A stretch of DNA of 64,000 nt from Orobanche coerulescens. Lineage: Eukaryota; Streptophyta; Magnoliopsida; Lamiales; Orobanchaceae. Of the stretch, positions 55,013-64,000 are shown one piece after another. Position 1 is the stretch's first letter. Each line of letters begins with the position of its first letter. Location of the stretch: the NCBI GenBank assembly GCA_033398695.1, contig CM065814.1:82106358-82170357 (forward strand). Reading direction: 5' to 3'. The position numbers were made by a program, and so were the translations under genes. The notes under the pieces were generated by a model that saw only the letters and a program-made list of their open reading frames with translations, did no database searches and was not told the origin of the DNA.

Positions 55013-55233
55013 ACTAGGTTTATGGATACCTAGGCTTGTCGGTTATTTGAGTCTAGTTGTGTTTTGTTTTGCACATTGTCACACCGCTGCCGGCATCTCA
55101 GTACTTCCAGTGTTCGTAAGTTTTCTTACTCGATTCTTTATTTTCTCGTACCGTATTTCCATTTCTTGAACTGTGGTTATTTTCCCTATTTTACTTATCA
55201 TTGAGTTGCTTTTTGCCACCTCTTAACACCAGC

Positions 55234-56440
55234 ATGGATGCTGGAAAGATCCGTGGTCGTGGTCGTAGTCGTGGCCGTGGACGCGGCCGGGGACGTGGGG
55301 CGGCAATGGGCGCCACGCCGCATTCTTCGAGCCGCGATCCGGTGACCGTCACAGTCATGCTTCTTCTCAGGAGCGCGCCGACCTTGGTATTGCGGCCGTT
55401 ATGCAGCAAATGGTAAATCAAATTGCGGCGATAGCTCAAGTAGTTCAGAACCCAGATCCGGCCCATGCTAATCGGGGCGGAGCAGACCGTTGGATCCCAG
55501 ATGTCATCAAGATGCATCCTCCTCAGTTTTCGGAAGCATCAGACCCGATCGGCTGAGAGGGGTGGATCAAGGAGATATCTAAAGTCTTCGTTGCCACCAA
55601 CTGTCCTGAGGACCGTAAGGTCCCTATTGCCCAGTACTTTCTCACTGGGGACGCTACAGATTGGTGGGAGACCGTTGGGCCCGAAGACCATGTTACTTCG
55701 TGGGCCGAATTTCAGGAATTGATGGAGACTGAATATTGCCCATGGCCGGTTAGACAGGCTCGAGTCCATGCCTTCTATGATGCTCAACCACGGGATATTC
55801 CCGTATCCCAAGCTATTGCCGATTTTAACAAGGAGTTGGGCTATGTGAAGACATAGGTTGTCGAGGAGAGCGACAAAATTTTCCATTTTTCCAGGCGGAT
55901 GAAGCTGTCAATTCGGGACTATATGTCAGGGCTCGTCTGCACTACTTTGAAGGATTATCAGAGTAGGGCTCTTGCTTACAATATGTCGGTGACGGCTAGT
56001 GATGTGGCTCGTGAGAGCAAGAAGCAGAAGTCAGTCGAAAATTTTTCTGGTCCCAGGGGTGGAGGCCAGCAGAAATGTCAGGCTGCAAATATTTCTACGG
56101 GCGGTTCGGCTCATTTCTATGGGAGTTTTTGAAATGCCGTCAGAACCTCCGTCCGTGATCCCACATGCTTTAACTGTGGCCATCCGAGCCGTAGGAACTG
56201 GCAGTGTCCTCGTCCGAAGTTGACTTGTCATACTTGTGGTCAGTCGGGCCACAAGGCCCTCTTTTGTGATCAGGTCAAACAGTTTCGCGACTCCCGTGAT
56301 TCTTTTCCAGCACTTAGAGAGCCGAGTGTGAACCAGGGCTCGTTTGCTCCGCAGCCTCCGCCGAGTGCCGGTCAAGATAGAGGTCAGGGTCAGCCCGCTA
56401 GAGGAGGAACTTCTAGTGTCAGCTCTGCCCAGCCGTGTAT
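55234..56440 (+). pseudogene. Chromovirus gag with zinc knuckles
   Basis: Gag assembles the particle and binds RNA. The ATG at 55,234 follows a pyrimidine-rich tract and CAG and opens an Arg/Gly-rich N-terminus (RGRGRGRG). A frameshift before about 55,380 leads into the main frame: WIPDVIKMHPPQFSEASDP, then WWETVGPEDHVTSWAEFQ and FHFSRRMKLSIRDYM of the retrotransposon gag domain. Two zinc knuckles follow near 56,180-56,270; the first, CFNCGHPSRNWQC, has Arg where the third ligand His is expected, the second, CHTCGQSGHKALFC, is intact. In-frame stops: TGA 55,554, TAG 55,854, TGA 56,130. Confidence 0.88.
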
Positions 56441-57113
56441 CTATGAGATGAGGAGGGCCGATGATCCAGCAGCCACTGTGGCGACAGGTACCGTTCATAT
56501 CCATTCTCATCCTGTCAGTGTGATTTTCGATTCTGGTGCTACACATTCGTTCATATCGCTGGAGTGTGTGCGCCGTTTGAGTCTCGAATGTTTATCGCCT
56601 TGCGAGTCTTTCATCGTTAAAATTCCTAGCGGTGATAGGATCGTTGGCGATCGAGAGGTCCGAGACTGCTCTGTGTTTATTTGTGAGAGAGCTTGGCTCT
56701 CTAATCTTATTGTCGTTAATATTGAGGGTGAGGATTTGATTATCGGGGATGATTGGCTCGAGCGGCATTGTGCAATCATGAACTATCGCACGAGAATCAT
56801 CACTACGTTAACTGAGGACGGCACCGAGCACTCTTTCGCGGGACGAAAGAGGGGAAACCAGAAGTTCGTTATTAACGCCTTGAAGGTGATGAGGCTCCTG
56901 CGAAAGGGCTGTACTGGTTATTGGTGCTATGCATTGAAGGCGGAGGATGGTGGAGTCGAGCTTTTGTCGATTCCAGTCGTTAGTGAGTTCACTGATGTGT
57001 TTCCTGACGAGTTACCGGGATTGCCACCGGATCGTGAGGTCGAGTTTGCTATAGAGTTAGAGCCGGGCGCGGCTCCGATTTCGAAGGCGCCATATCGCAT
57101 GGCACATTCATAG
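56441..57113 (+). pseudogene. Chromovirus aspartic protease region
   Basis: Processes the gag-pol polyprotein. In the same frame as gag and pol: GTVHIHSHPVSVIFDSGATH, with active-site Asp-Ser-Gly near 56,527-56,535, then LIVVNIEGEDLIIGDDWLE. The protease-RT linker FPDELPGLPPDREVEFAIEL precedes a TAG at 57,111-57,113. Protease motifs themselves are intact. Confidence 0.87.
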
Positions 57114-57820
57114 ATGCCCGAGTTGAAGAAGCAGCTGAGTGAGCTTCTTGAGTCGGGGTATGTTCGACCGAGCGCCTCGCCTTGGGGAGCATCGGTCCTG
57201 TTTGTGCGAAAGAAGGATGGTTCACTGCGTTTGTGTATCGACTATCGCGAACTAAACAAGGTGACCATTAAGAACAAGTATCCTTTGCCGAGGATTGATG
57301 ACTTCTTCGATCAGTTGCAGGGAGCTGCGGTGTTCTCGAAGATTGATTTGAGATTGGGGTACTATCAGCTTCGGGTGAGGGAGTCCGATGTGCCGAAAAC
57401 AGCTTTTCGGATGAGATACGGACATTATGAGTTTGTAGTTATGCCTTTAGGGTTAACTAATGCGCCGGCGGTGTTCATGCAGTTGATGAACAAAGTTTTT
57501 ATCGAGTATTTGGATAAGTGTGTCGTCGTCTTCATTGACGATATTCTTATTTATTCGAGGAACGAGGAAGAGCATGCCCATCATTTGAGAGTAGTGTTAG
57601 ACATTTTGAGAACCGAGCAACTCTATGCGAAGTTCTCGAAATGTGAGTTCTGGCTGAAGGAAGTGATGTTTTTTGGTCACGTGATTTTAGCCGAGGGGGT
57701 TCCTGTGGATCCGTAGAAGGTTGAGGCAGTGTTGGATTGGGCACCGCCCAAGAATGTGAAGGAGATCCGTAGTTTCTTGGGTTTGGCCGGCTACTACCGT
57801 AGGTTCGTCGAGGGTTTCTA
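57114..57820 (+). pseudogene. Chromovirus reverse transcriptase
   Basis: RNA-dependent DNA polymerase. Conserved blocks in order: [86 protein letters not shown] and the catalytic FIDDILIYS (about 57,532-57,558). The catalytic Asp pair is intact. TAG at 57,714-57,716 replaces the Gln of a DPxKVEAV motif, and TAA at 57,819-57,821 follows YYRRFVEGF. Confidence 0.9.
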
Positions 57821-57821
57821 A

Positions 57822-58320
57822 ATCGGCCTCGCCGCCACACGCTTACTCCAGAAATCCGAGAAGTTCGTTTGGAATGACGGGAGACAGTCGAGTTTCGAGG
57901 AGCTGAAGAGGCGTTTGACTTCAGCCCCGATTTTAGCATTGCCGTGTGGCAACGGGGGTTTTGCTATTTATAGTGATGCTTCGGGTCAGGGTCTTGGGTG
58001 TGTATTGATGCAGCATGGCAAGACCATTGCTTATGCGTCGAGACAGTTGAGGCCGTATGAGCTTAACTACCCTACTCATGATTTGGAGTTAGCGGCAGTT
58101 GTTTTTGCGCTCAAGATTTGGCATCACTATCTTTTCGGCTCTGCATGTCAGATTTTTACCAATCATAAAAGTCTGAAATACATATTTACTCAGCGTGAGT
58201 TGAATATGAGGCAGAGGAGGTGGTTAGAGTTGATTAAGGATTATGACCTCGAAATCCTTTATCATCCGGGCAAGGCAAACGTCATGGCCGACGCCTTGAG
58301 TCGGAAACCGGTTGCGTTGC
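57822..58320 (+). pseudogene. Chromovirus RNase H
   Basis: Degrades the RNA strand of the RNA-DNA hybrid. It shows [48 protein letters not shown] and [16 protein letters not shown]. The usual TDHKSL reads TNHKSL (Asp to Asn, about 58,160), hitting a conserved acidic position, so this copy would be catalytically impaired even without the stops. Confidence 0.88.
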
Positions 58321-59873
58321 GAACGCTTGAGATCCTTACGTCTCAGTCTGAGCTTCGGCAGGTTTTGATCGAGTTAGATGTTGAGGTTTTGTTTCCTCGA
58401 GCTATCGGGCAACTTTGTGCTTTAGATATTTCGTCGTCTTTGATCGATGAAATTAAGCTGAAGAAGTTGGAGGATCCGATGATTTCTCAAATACGAGAGA
58501 ACGTTCTTAAAGGAAAGTCTCCTGGGTTTGTTATTCACGAGCATGGTGTTTTGATATTCCAAAGTCGGCTTTGTGTACCGAGCAACTCACAGTTGAGACA
58601 GAGTATTTTGCGTGAGGTCTATGCTACACCTTACTCCGTTCATCCTTGTTCGAGTAAGATGTACAAGGACCTGAGACGGAATTTCTGGTGGAATGATATG
58701 AAGGGAGAGGTCGCAAAGTTTGTAGCGAGATGTTTGACTTGTTATCAGGTCAAAATCGAGCATCAGCGACCGGCCGGGTTATTGCAGTCACTTCCCATTT
58801 CGGAATGGAAATGGGAAGATATATCGATGGATTTCATTACGAGTTTACCGAGATCGAGGTCGGGCATGAATATGGTCTGGGTGATTGTTGATCGTCTGAC
58901 CAAGTCGGCACATTTTCTGGGCATCAAGGACACTTGGGGCCCAGAGAAGTTGGCTCGTGTGTTTATCGCGCAGATTGTGAGGCTTCACGGTACTCCGAAG
59001 TATATTGTTTCGGATCGTGATGGCCGTTTTGTATCGCACTTTTGGCAGGCCGTGCATAAGGCGTTGGGTACTCATTTGCGTTTGAGTACCTCTTTTCATC
59101 CTCAGTTAGATGGACAATCGGAACGCACTATCCAGACGTTCGAGGATATGTTGCGTGCTTGTGCTCTCGATTGGAGCAGTGACTGGGATGAGCATTTTCC
59201 ATTGATCGAATTCACGTACAACAATAGTTGGCACGCATCGATTCGGATGGCACCGTATGAGGCACTTTATGGGCAGCGTTGTCGATCACCGATTTGTTGG
59301 AATGAGGCGTCTGATTTGGTCGGGACCGAGCTGGATATCATTTTAGAGACGAGGTAGAAGATAGAATTAATTCGGGAACGGATGTTGACTGCCCAGAGTC
59401 GACAGAAGTCATATGCCGATGTCCGTCGTCGACCTTTGGAATTTGAGGTAGGAGACCATGTTTTGCTAAAGGTGTCGCCGACGAGGGGAGTTTTCCGTTT
59501 CGGGAAAAAGGGGAAGTTGAGTCCGAGATTTATTGGACCCTTCGAGATTCTCGAGCGAGTCGGTGGGTTAGCATACCGTTTGGCGTTACCCCCGGTCCTG
59601 AGTCGTGTTCATAGCGTTTTTCATGTTTCCCAACTGAGGAAATATGTCCTGGATCCTAGTCACGTCATCGATTATGGTGAGATTGATGTCGCCGAGGATA
59701 TTACATTTGAGGAGCGTCCTTTGAAGATTTTGGAGCATCGTGACAAGCGACTGAGGCATAAGACCATCCCTTTGGTCAAGGTGCAGTGGTCGAGACATGG
59801 TGTCGAGGAGGAAACTTGGGAAGCCGAAGATAGCATGCATGCTAGGTACCCTGAGTTGTTTGTTTCTTAAGTT
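58321..59873 (+). pseudogene. Chromovirus integrase with C-terminal chromodomain
   Basis: Inserts the DNA copy; the chromodomain guides it to modified chromatin. Zinc-binding part around 58,630-58,760 ([12 protein letters not shown]...CLTCYQVK); catalytic core with [25 protein letters not shown] and a Glu segment [31 protein letters not shown]; then the chromodomain RPLKILEHRDKRLR...VKVQWSRHGVEEETWE...YPELF. One in-frame TAG at 59,355-59,357 in place of an expected Gln. The final stop is near 59,868. Confidence 0.9.
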
Positions 59874-59888
59874 TCGGGATGAAACTTA

Positions 59889-59905
59889 TTTTTAGAGGGG
59901 TAGAA
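59889..59905 (+). other. Polypurine tract (E)
   Basis: TTTTTAGAGGGGTAGAA directly before the 3' LTR start TGTAATATCC. Confidence 0.82.
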
Positions 59906-60150
59906 TGTAATATCCGTATTTTTCTTTTCCCGATATTTTTATTTTTCGGTGTATTTCTCATTTGTAGTGACCCTCGTATATCTTTCAGTATATTTCTTCC
60001 GTCATCTATTGATCTGATTCTCGTAATTTTTATGCGGAACCACAGTTTCGGGGTTGCCGTGGATCCATTCTATGTTATTATGCGTTTTGAGATGTTCCGT
60101 TTGATGTTTCATTCATATTCTGGTGTTTTGGGCCGTTCATATTCCGTGCC

Positions 60151-60567
60151 TAGCGCGCGCTAATTTTTCTGCATAGCGCACGCTAGAGATCCCTTAGTAG
60201 CGCACGTTACGTCTGCTTCGTAGCGCGCGCTAGAGAGCTAGCCCTGGGAGTGGCAGTTCTGATTCTAGCCCCCTGGACTAGCGGATTAGCGTACGCTACA
60301 TTGTTTAGCGCACGCTAATGTCGGGGGACTAGCGCAAGCTAAGATGTCCGGTAGCGTACGCTAGCGTGGACTGCCAAGATCGACAGCTTTGTTCTCGACT
60401 CGTTCAGTGCCTGTAAGCGCACGCTATAGCTCGATAGCGTGCGCTACCGAGTCATTGTTAGCGCACGCTAAATAATAGTAGCGCACGGTAACGGTCCAGG
60501 ACAGTGAGTTCTGGACTGTGAAATAACTGGGTAGCGCACGCTAACCCTTGGCCGTTAGCGTGCGCTA
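60151..60567. repeat. CGCACG-type palindromic box cluster (E, 3' LTR)
   Basis: TAGCGCGCGCTA (60,151-60,162), TAGCGCACGCTA (60,174-60,185), TAGCGTACGCTA near 60,353 and TAGCGTGCGCTA (60,556-60,567) among a dozen or more boxes, ending 11 bases before the TATA box. Confidence 0.9.
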
Positions 60568-60578
60568 AGCCGTGTGGC

Positions 60579-60586
60579 TATATATA
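60579..60586 (+). promoter_or_regulatory. TATA box of E 3' LTR
   Basis: TATATATA, aligned with the 5' LTR copy. Confidence 0.7.
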
Positions 60587-62514
60587 CCCAGGAGTTGACC
60601 TTGGACGGATCTAATTCTCATTTCACCTCCTTCCTCCGCAGCTTTGGCGATTTTGGGCGATTTCTTGGCGATTTCTTCCTCCAATCATCTCAACCATCAT
60701 CTTCCTTGAGTTCTTGGTGTATTATAACAACATCAACATGAATCTTTCATCCTAATACAAGGTAAATATTCTTAGAACCCTACTTTTGAGTAAATTGGGG
60801 GGTTTTTGGGTTTTTTTCGATTCGTTCCATACGGTTGATTAATTCATGTTGAATATGATTAATCTTGCTAGTATTCTTGTTTTCCTTACGGACTCATGGT
60901 TTATTTCGTGGTTGTTGCGTATTCGATAGGGTTCGATTGTGGTCCGCCCTCGTTGTTATTTTTATACGAATATACATGAATCGTAGGCGGGTTTTCGGGT
61001 GTATTCCATTTCCGTATTCGTTTAGAGTTGGTTGTGATTATGTTCTTCGAATCGTTAGGTTCGGTTCCGTTGGTTCCTAGCGTTCGTCGGTGATTTTCCT
61101 TTCCGTTCGTTGCATCATCAATTATTCGAGGCAAGTATTTTTGGAAACCTTTATGCTTAACGTGAAATGGTAATGTATATTGTGTGTGATTGCTCACCTC
61201 GAGAGGGTCTGACGGGATCACAGAGGGAGCCCAATGGTTTAAGCCCTGGATTCATGAGTTTGTTTAGCTAGCCAGCTCGGGAAGGTCCTTAGAGGCCTCG
61301 AGTGGGATTTGTGGCTTCGTCCCGGTCCTAGGCGATACACGTGCGTGATTTGTTTTATAATATGGCCAGCTCGGGAGGGTCCTTAGAGGCCTCGAGTGGG
61401 ATTCGTGACTTCGTCCTGGTCCTAGGCAAATGTGATTGACTGTTTGTTTCCGGAAAAGACATGTCTGGTTTTGGTTTTTGAAATGATTTGGTGCATTGTA
61501 CTATGAAACGTGTAAGCGAATGGTTTACCTTGATTACTTGTACTAGCGTAATTGCTAACCACGTTGGGGACCCGTTTTGGGGAAATTCTTGTTATGGATT
61601 TCAAGTGATGTTCTGCCGGATGAGCGGGCGCTGGGACAGTACGAGGATGTTTGCCAGGGTCGTTGACATGTGCATTCGAGTCTTCTTATTCCTCTTGTCT
61701 ATTTCGATATGGTTGTTTCCCACACTTATAAACTTATAGATTGTACTCGCGAGTACTTAGGCTTTTCACTCCGAACTTCGTTTTGTATTAACTCAAATTG
61801 ATATATTGTCGGTTGATGTTTATTACGCCGGTTGCTCCGGGCGTATCTTTATATATTGTATTATTTAAATGTGTGTGTCCTCGCTAACTGAGATGGTTAG
61901 TCGAGTGGTGTTTCCTTGTTTTAGCTTGGTGGGTCCCATGTAGGGGTCCACGGCGCTGTAATATGTTTCGAATGTCTCGGCGGTGTTACACCATTGATGA
62001 ATTATTCAAACAAACATCATGTCTAGAAGTTGGGATGATTATGTATAGGATATCATTGTTGCGACATCATAGTTGGAATCCTATTACATCAAATATTGAG
62101 AACAATATTCTGAGATTGATTATCCTTATTGAATTGCGTTGCCATAGTGATCGAAGAGTTGGAATTTTAATCACCGTAGTTAATCGGGCTTAAGAAGGAA
62201 TCATCAAAGGTTGTACCATTTCTTATAAAGTTGGAATTGTTAGTTCATCTTTAAGACGAAGTCTGAATGTATTGGAATCTAGTGCATCAACCTTAGTTCA
62301 CCGAACTTCAAATGAGAATTGTAATCAAGATTGAATATAGTGTTGTGATGATATATGTATCCTTGAATTTCGAAGATGTTTGAATCCATAAGATCATTCA
62401 AAATTGTATGAACATGATATGTATAGAGATAACATATGTTATTCACTGAGGATTTCGTTAGCTTCATCACAATCAAGACAGTCGTCTGCCCAGTGAGAAA
62501 CTGTCATGCATGTT

Positions 62515-62729
62515 TAGCGTAAGCTAAACTATATAGTTAATGTACGCTATCGGTCTTAGTTAACGTATGCTACGTTTGGTACGTAACGTACGTTATATCA
62601 TCAGACAAGTCAAGTCGACTGATCAGAGAGGAACTGTCGACACATGGTTAGCGTACGCTAGACTTTGTAGCTTACGTACGCTAACGAGTAAGCTTAACGT
62701 ACGCTACCGAGGGTACGTAACGTACATTA
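62515..62729. repeat. Second palindromic box cluster in H
   Basis: TAGCGTAAGCTA (62,515), 'taatgtacgcta', 'taacgtatgcta', TAACGTACGTTA, TAGCGTACGCTA and others, lying between the GT- and GC-donor-like motifs of H. Same relative position as the second cluster in G. Confidence 0.82.
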
Positions 62730-63002
62730 AGAAGGTCAGGCAGGTTACATTTTTATGAACTTTCGACCATAATTTGGGTTGTTAGATGTTCGTTCGACAT
62801 GAGATGAATTCTATATTATTTCTGTTGTTAAGGTTAGAGCTTAGCAACGTGATTTATCGAAGGGGGTGACCTTCGAGCGTTTCGATATTTGTGGGAGTTT
62901 TATCCTTGTCATCGGATCGAGGCAAGTACTTTAATTAGAATTGTCCGTATTATGTCGGTTATGTTATGATTGTATTGTGTACATGTGTTGTGATTAATTG
63001 TC

Positions 63003-63140
63003 CACCATGCGTTGATCCGACGGGAATCATCATGGGAAATCTATAGCTGTGTGTGCTGGATCGTTGGATAGGTAGTTCCACCATGCTTTGGTCCGACGGG
63101 ATCATTATGGGAATCTATAGCTGTGTGCACTGGATCGTTG
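63003..63140 (+). repeat. Tandem repeats in H
   Basis: Two units of 'ccaccatgc.ttg.tccgac' and 'gggaatctatagctgtgtg', related to the array at 22,186-22,505. Confidence 0.8.
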
Positions 63141-63642
63141 GAATACCATGAGTATGTTTGGGACTGTTATGTTGTGATATGTGTTGTTGTTATTTCTCGT
63201 TGGAGAAACTTGTTATGATTATTGTTGATTAAATCATTGTTGTATGATTATCGTACATGTACTAGCATCGTTGTCCTAACCCATTCGAGGGTGAATATTT
63301 GTTTATGTTCAGGATCTAGGAGAGTAGGGAAACAACCACTGGAGCTGCATGACGACGAGGTTGCAGAGTGATGTTCCGGCCGGGTTTAATTGTCTGTTGT
63401 TTGCATTATTTTTATTAAGTACTCGAGTACGTTATCATTGTGATGATTGATTTCGGTGATGTATTAATATTCCTCTTTCGGATATTGTATATTTGGTATT
63501 GACCCAGAACTGTTGTATTTTTAATTCAGTTACTTTTATATGATGGTATCTGTTATTGTATTTTCTTTCCTTCGGCCTTGTAAATTCTTATGTAAAGGAT
63601 TCACGGTGCTGTAATATTCCTGAATATATCAGGGGTGTTACA

Positions 63643-64000
63643 CATCATGTTCCAATTAACTTGTGGGATCAGTTTAGGTGGAATAAGCTTCCTTCAACTC
63701 GTGGAAATCACACAGATCACAGTAATATATAAACTCATGGAAAATATAAAATGATTATTCTACCAATAATATTTTTCCCCGGCCTTGGAGGGCAGGCCAA
63801 CATAGGCGACGGTCCAAGGCCCACCACCTCAAGGGGCCCGAATTTTTGTAGTCCATCTACATATATATTAATTTGGGCTCTAAATACTTACTTTGTTCTT
63901 ATATTTCGATTTGGGCCTTTTGATATTTAATGTTTTTGACTTTTGGGCCCAAAAATATTATTACATGTAACCAGTGCTAAAAAAGTACCTTGAGAAACAA
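63643..64000. other. Unassigned terminal stretch
   Basis: AT-rich sequence with a GC-rich patch (63,778-63,840, 'ggccttggagggcaggcc', 'ccaaggcccacc') followed by recurring 'ttgggcc' words. It may be part of another transposon continuing beyond the window. No gene or boundary is visible. Confidence 0.35.

Larger units (their letters stand above)
52934..61990 (+). mobile_element. Chromovirus (Tekay/Del-like Ty3/gypsy) element E, structurally complete
   Basis: 9,057 bp, TGTAATATCC...GGTGTTACA, duplication ccatt at 52,929-52,933 and 61,991-61,995. LTRs of 2,062 and 2,085 bp, Met-tRNA primer-binding site, gag, protease, RT, RNase H, integrase with chromodomain, polypurine tract, in standard gypsy order and a single gag-pol frame. 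Chromodomain and motif wording point to the Tekay/Del group. Seven in-frame stops and one frameshift inactivate it, but its architecture explains the other non-autonomous LTRs here. Confidence 0.95.
59906..61990 (+). repeat. 3' LTR of E (2,085 bp)
   Basis: Matches the 5' LTR throughout with scattered substitutions. Boxes 60,151-60,567, TATA 60,579-60,586, GT-donor-like motif 60,762, GC-donor-like motif 61,131, tandem repeats 61,190-61,430. Several boxes are closer to consensus here than in the 5' LTR. Confidence 0.94.
52106..63642 (+). mobile_element. Solo-LTR-like element H, interrupted by chromovirus E
   Basis: LTR sequence lies at about 52,106-52,933 and 61,996-63,642. It has a CGTACG box cluster, TATA (52,616), GT-donor-like motif (52,852), GC-donor-like motif (62,932), tandem repeats (63,003-63,140), and ends GGTGTTACA at 63,642. 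The leader matches F ('gatgaatta.tcaa...aaacat'); the tandem repeats match G. The left terminus and its target duplication were not found, so it may be 5'-truncated; the start given is approximate. Confidence 0.65.

Noticed and set aside
55201..55233. Upstream start for the chromovirus gag at a TTG codon
   Set aside because: It would add only 11 residues from the pyrimidine tract; the ATG at 55,234 fits better.

Overview
This 64 kb window looks like repeat-rich (heterochromatin-like) nuclear DNA of a flowering plant. I see no host gene, rRNA, tRNA gene or CRISPR array. The plant assignment rests on LTR retrotransposons with primer-binding sites matching initiator-Met tRNA and Asp tRNA, chromodomain-type Ty3/gypsy integrase, Athila/Tat-type gag-protease and RT, L1-type LINE fragments and a Stowaway-like MITE starting CTCCCTCCGTC. 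The species cannot be named from the sequence. Every coding region recognised is a broken transposon gene.

Layout. (i) ~273-28,884: one minus-strand LINE (endonuclease-RT-zinc finger), split in three by two LTR-element insertions. The first (2,441-18,188, TSD ccata) is a non-autonomous element with 2.7 kb LTRs; its 3' LTR contains a 7.5 kb minus-strand Athila-like gag-protease element (10,284-17,826, TSD gtgga). The second (18,877-28,635, TSD gtcca) has a truncated 5' LTR that hosts a 3.6 kb solo LTR (19,888-23,479, TSD gtttt), followed by a chimeric Tat-type RT / chromovirus integrase reading frame. (ii) 28,885-31,038: AT-rich repeats and microsatellites. (iii) 31,044-45,301: a 14.3 kb LTR-internal-LTR-internal-LTR tandem structure flanked by a single TSD (atgag). 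(iv) 45,302-49,327: AT-rich repeat modules, one holding a 5'-truncated LINE. (v) 49,328-51,967: a 240 bp MITE split by a 2.4 kb minus-strand solo LTR (TSD tggac). (vi) ~52,100-63,642: a solo-LTR-like element split by a structurally complete chromovirus (52,934-61,990, TSD ccatt) whose gag-pol has seven in-frame stops and one frameshift. (vii) 63,643-64,000: unassigned.

Main unexplained pattern. The LTRs are diverged yet share one plan: TGTAAnAncC start; a U3 cluster of ~12-14 bp palindromic, CpG-dense boxes; usually a TATA box; a GT-type and then a GC-type 5' splice-site-like motif; GC-rich tandem repeats; in several families two stacked hairpins; and a conserved GGTGTTACA end. The box sequence differs by family: GTGCCGCGGCAC, CTATCGGCCGATAG, TAGCGCACGCTA and TTACGTACGTAA. 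Non-autonomous elements with homologous internal regions carry different box types. This is consistent with an undescribed modular cis-regulatory or silencing/anti-silencing system in these retrotransposons. Function is inference; the arrangement is visible in the sequence.
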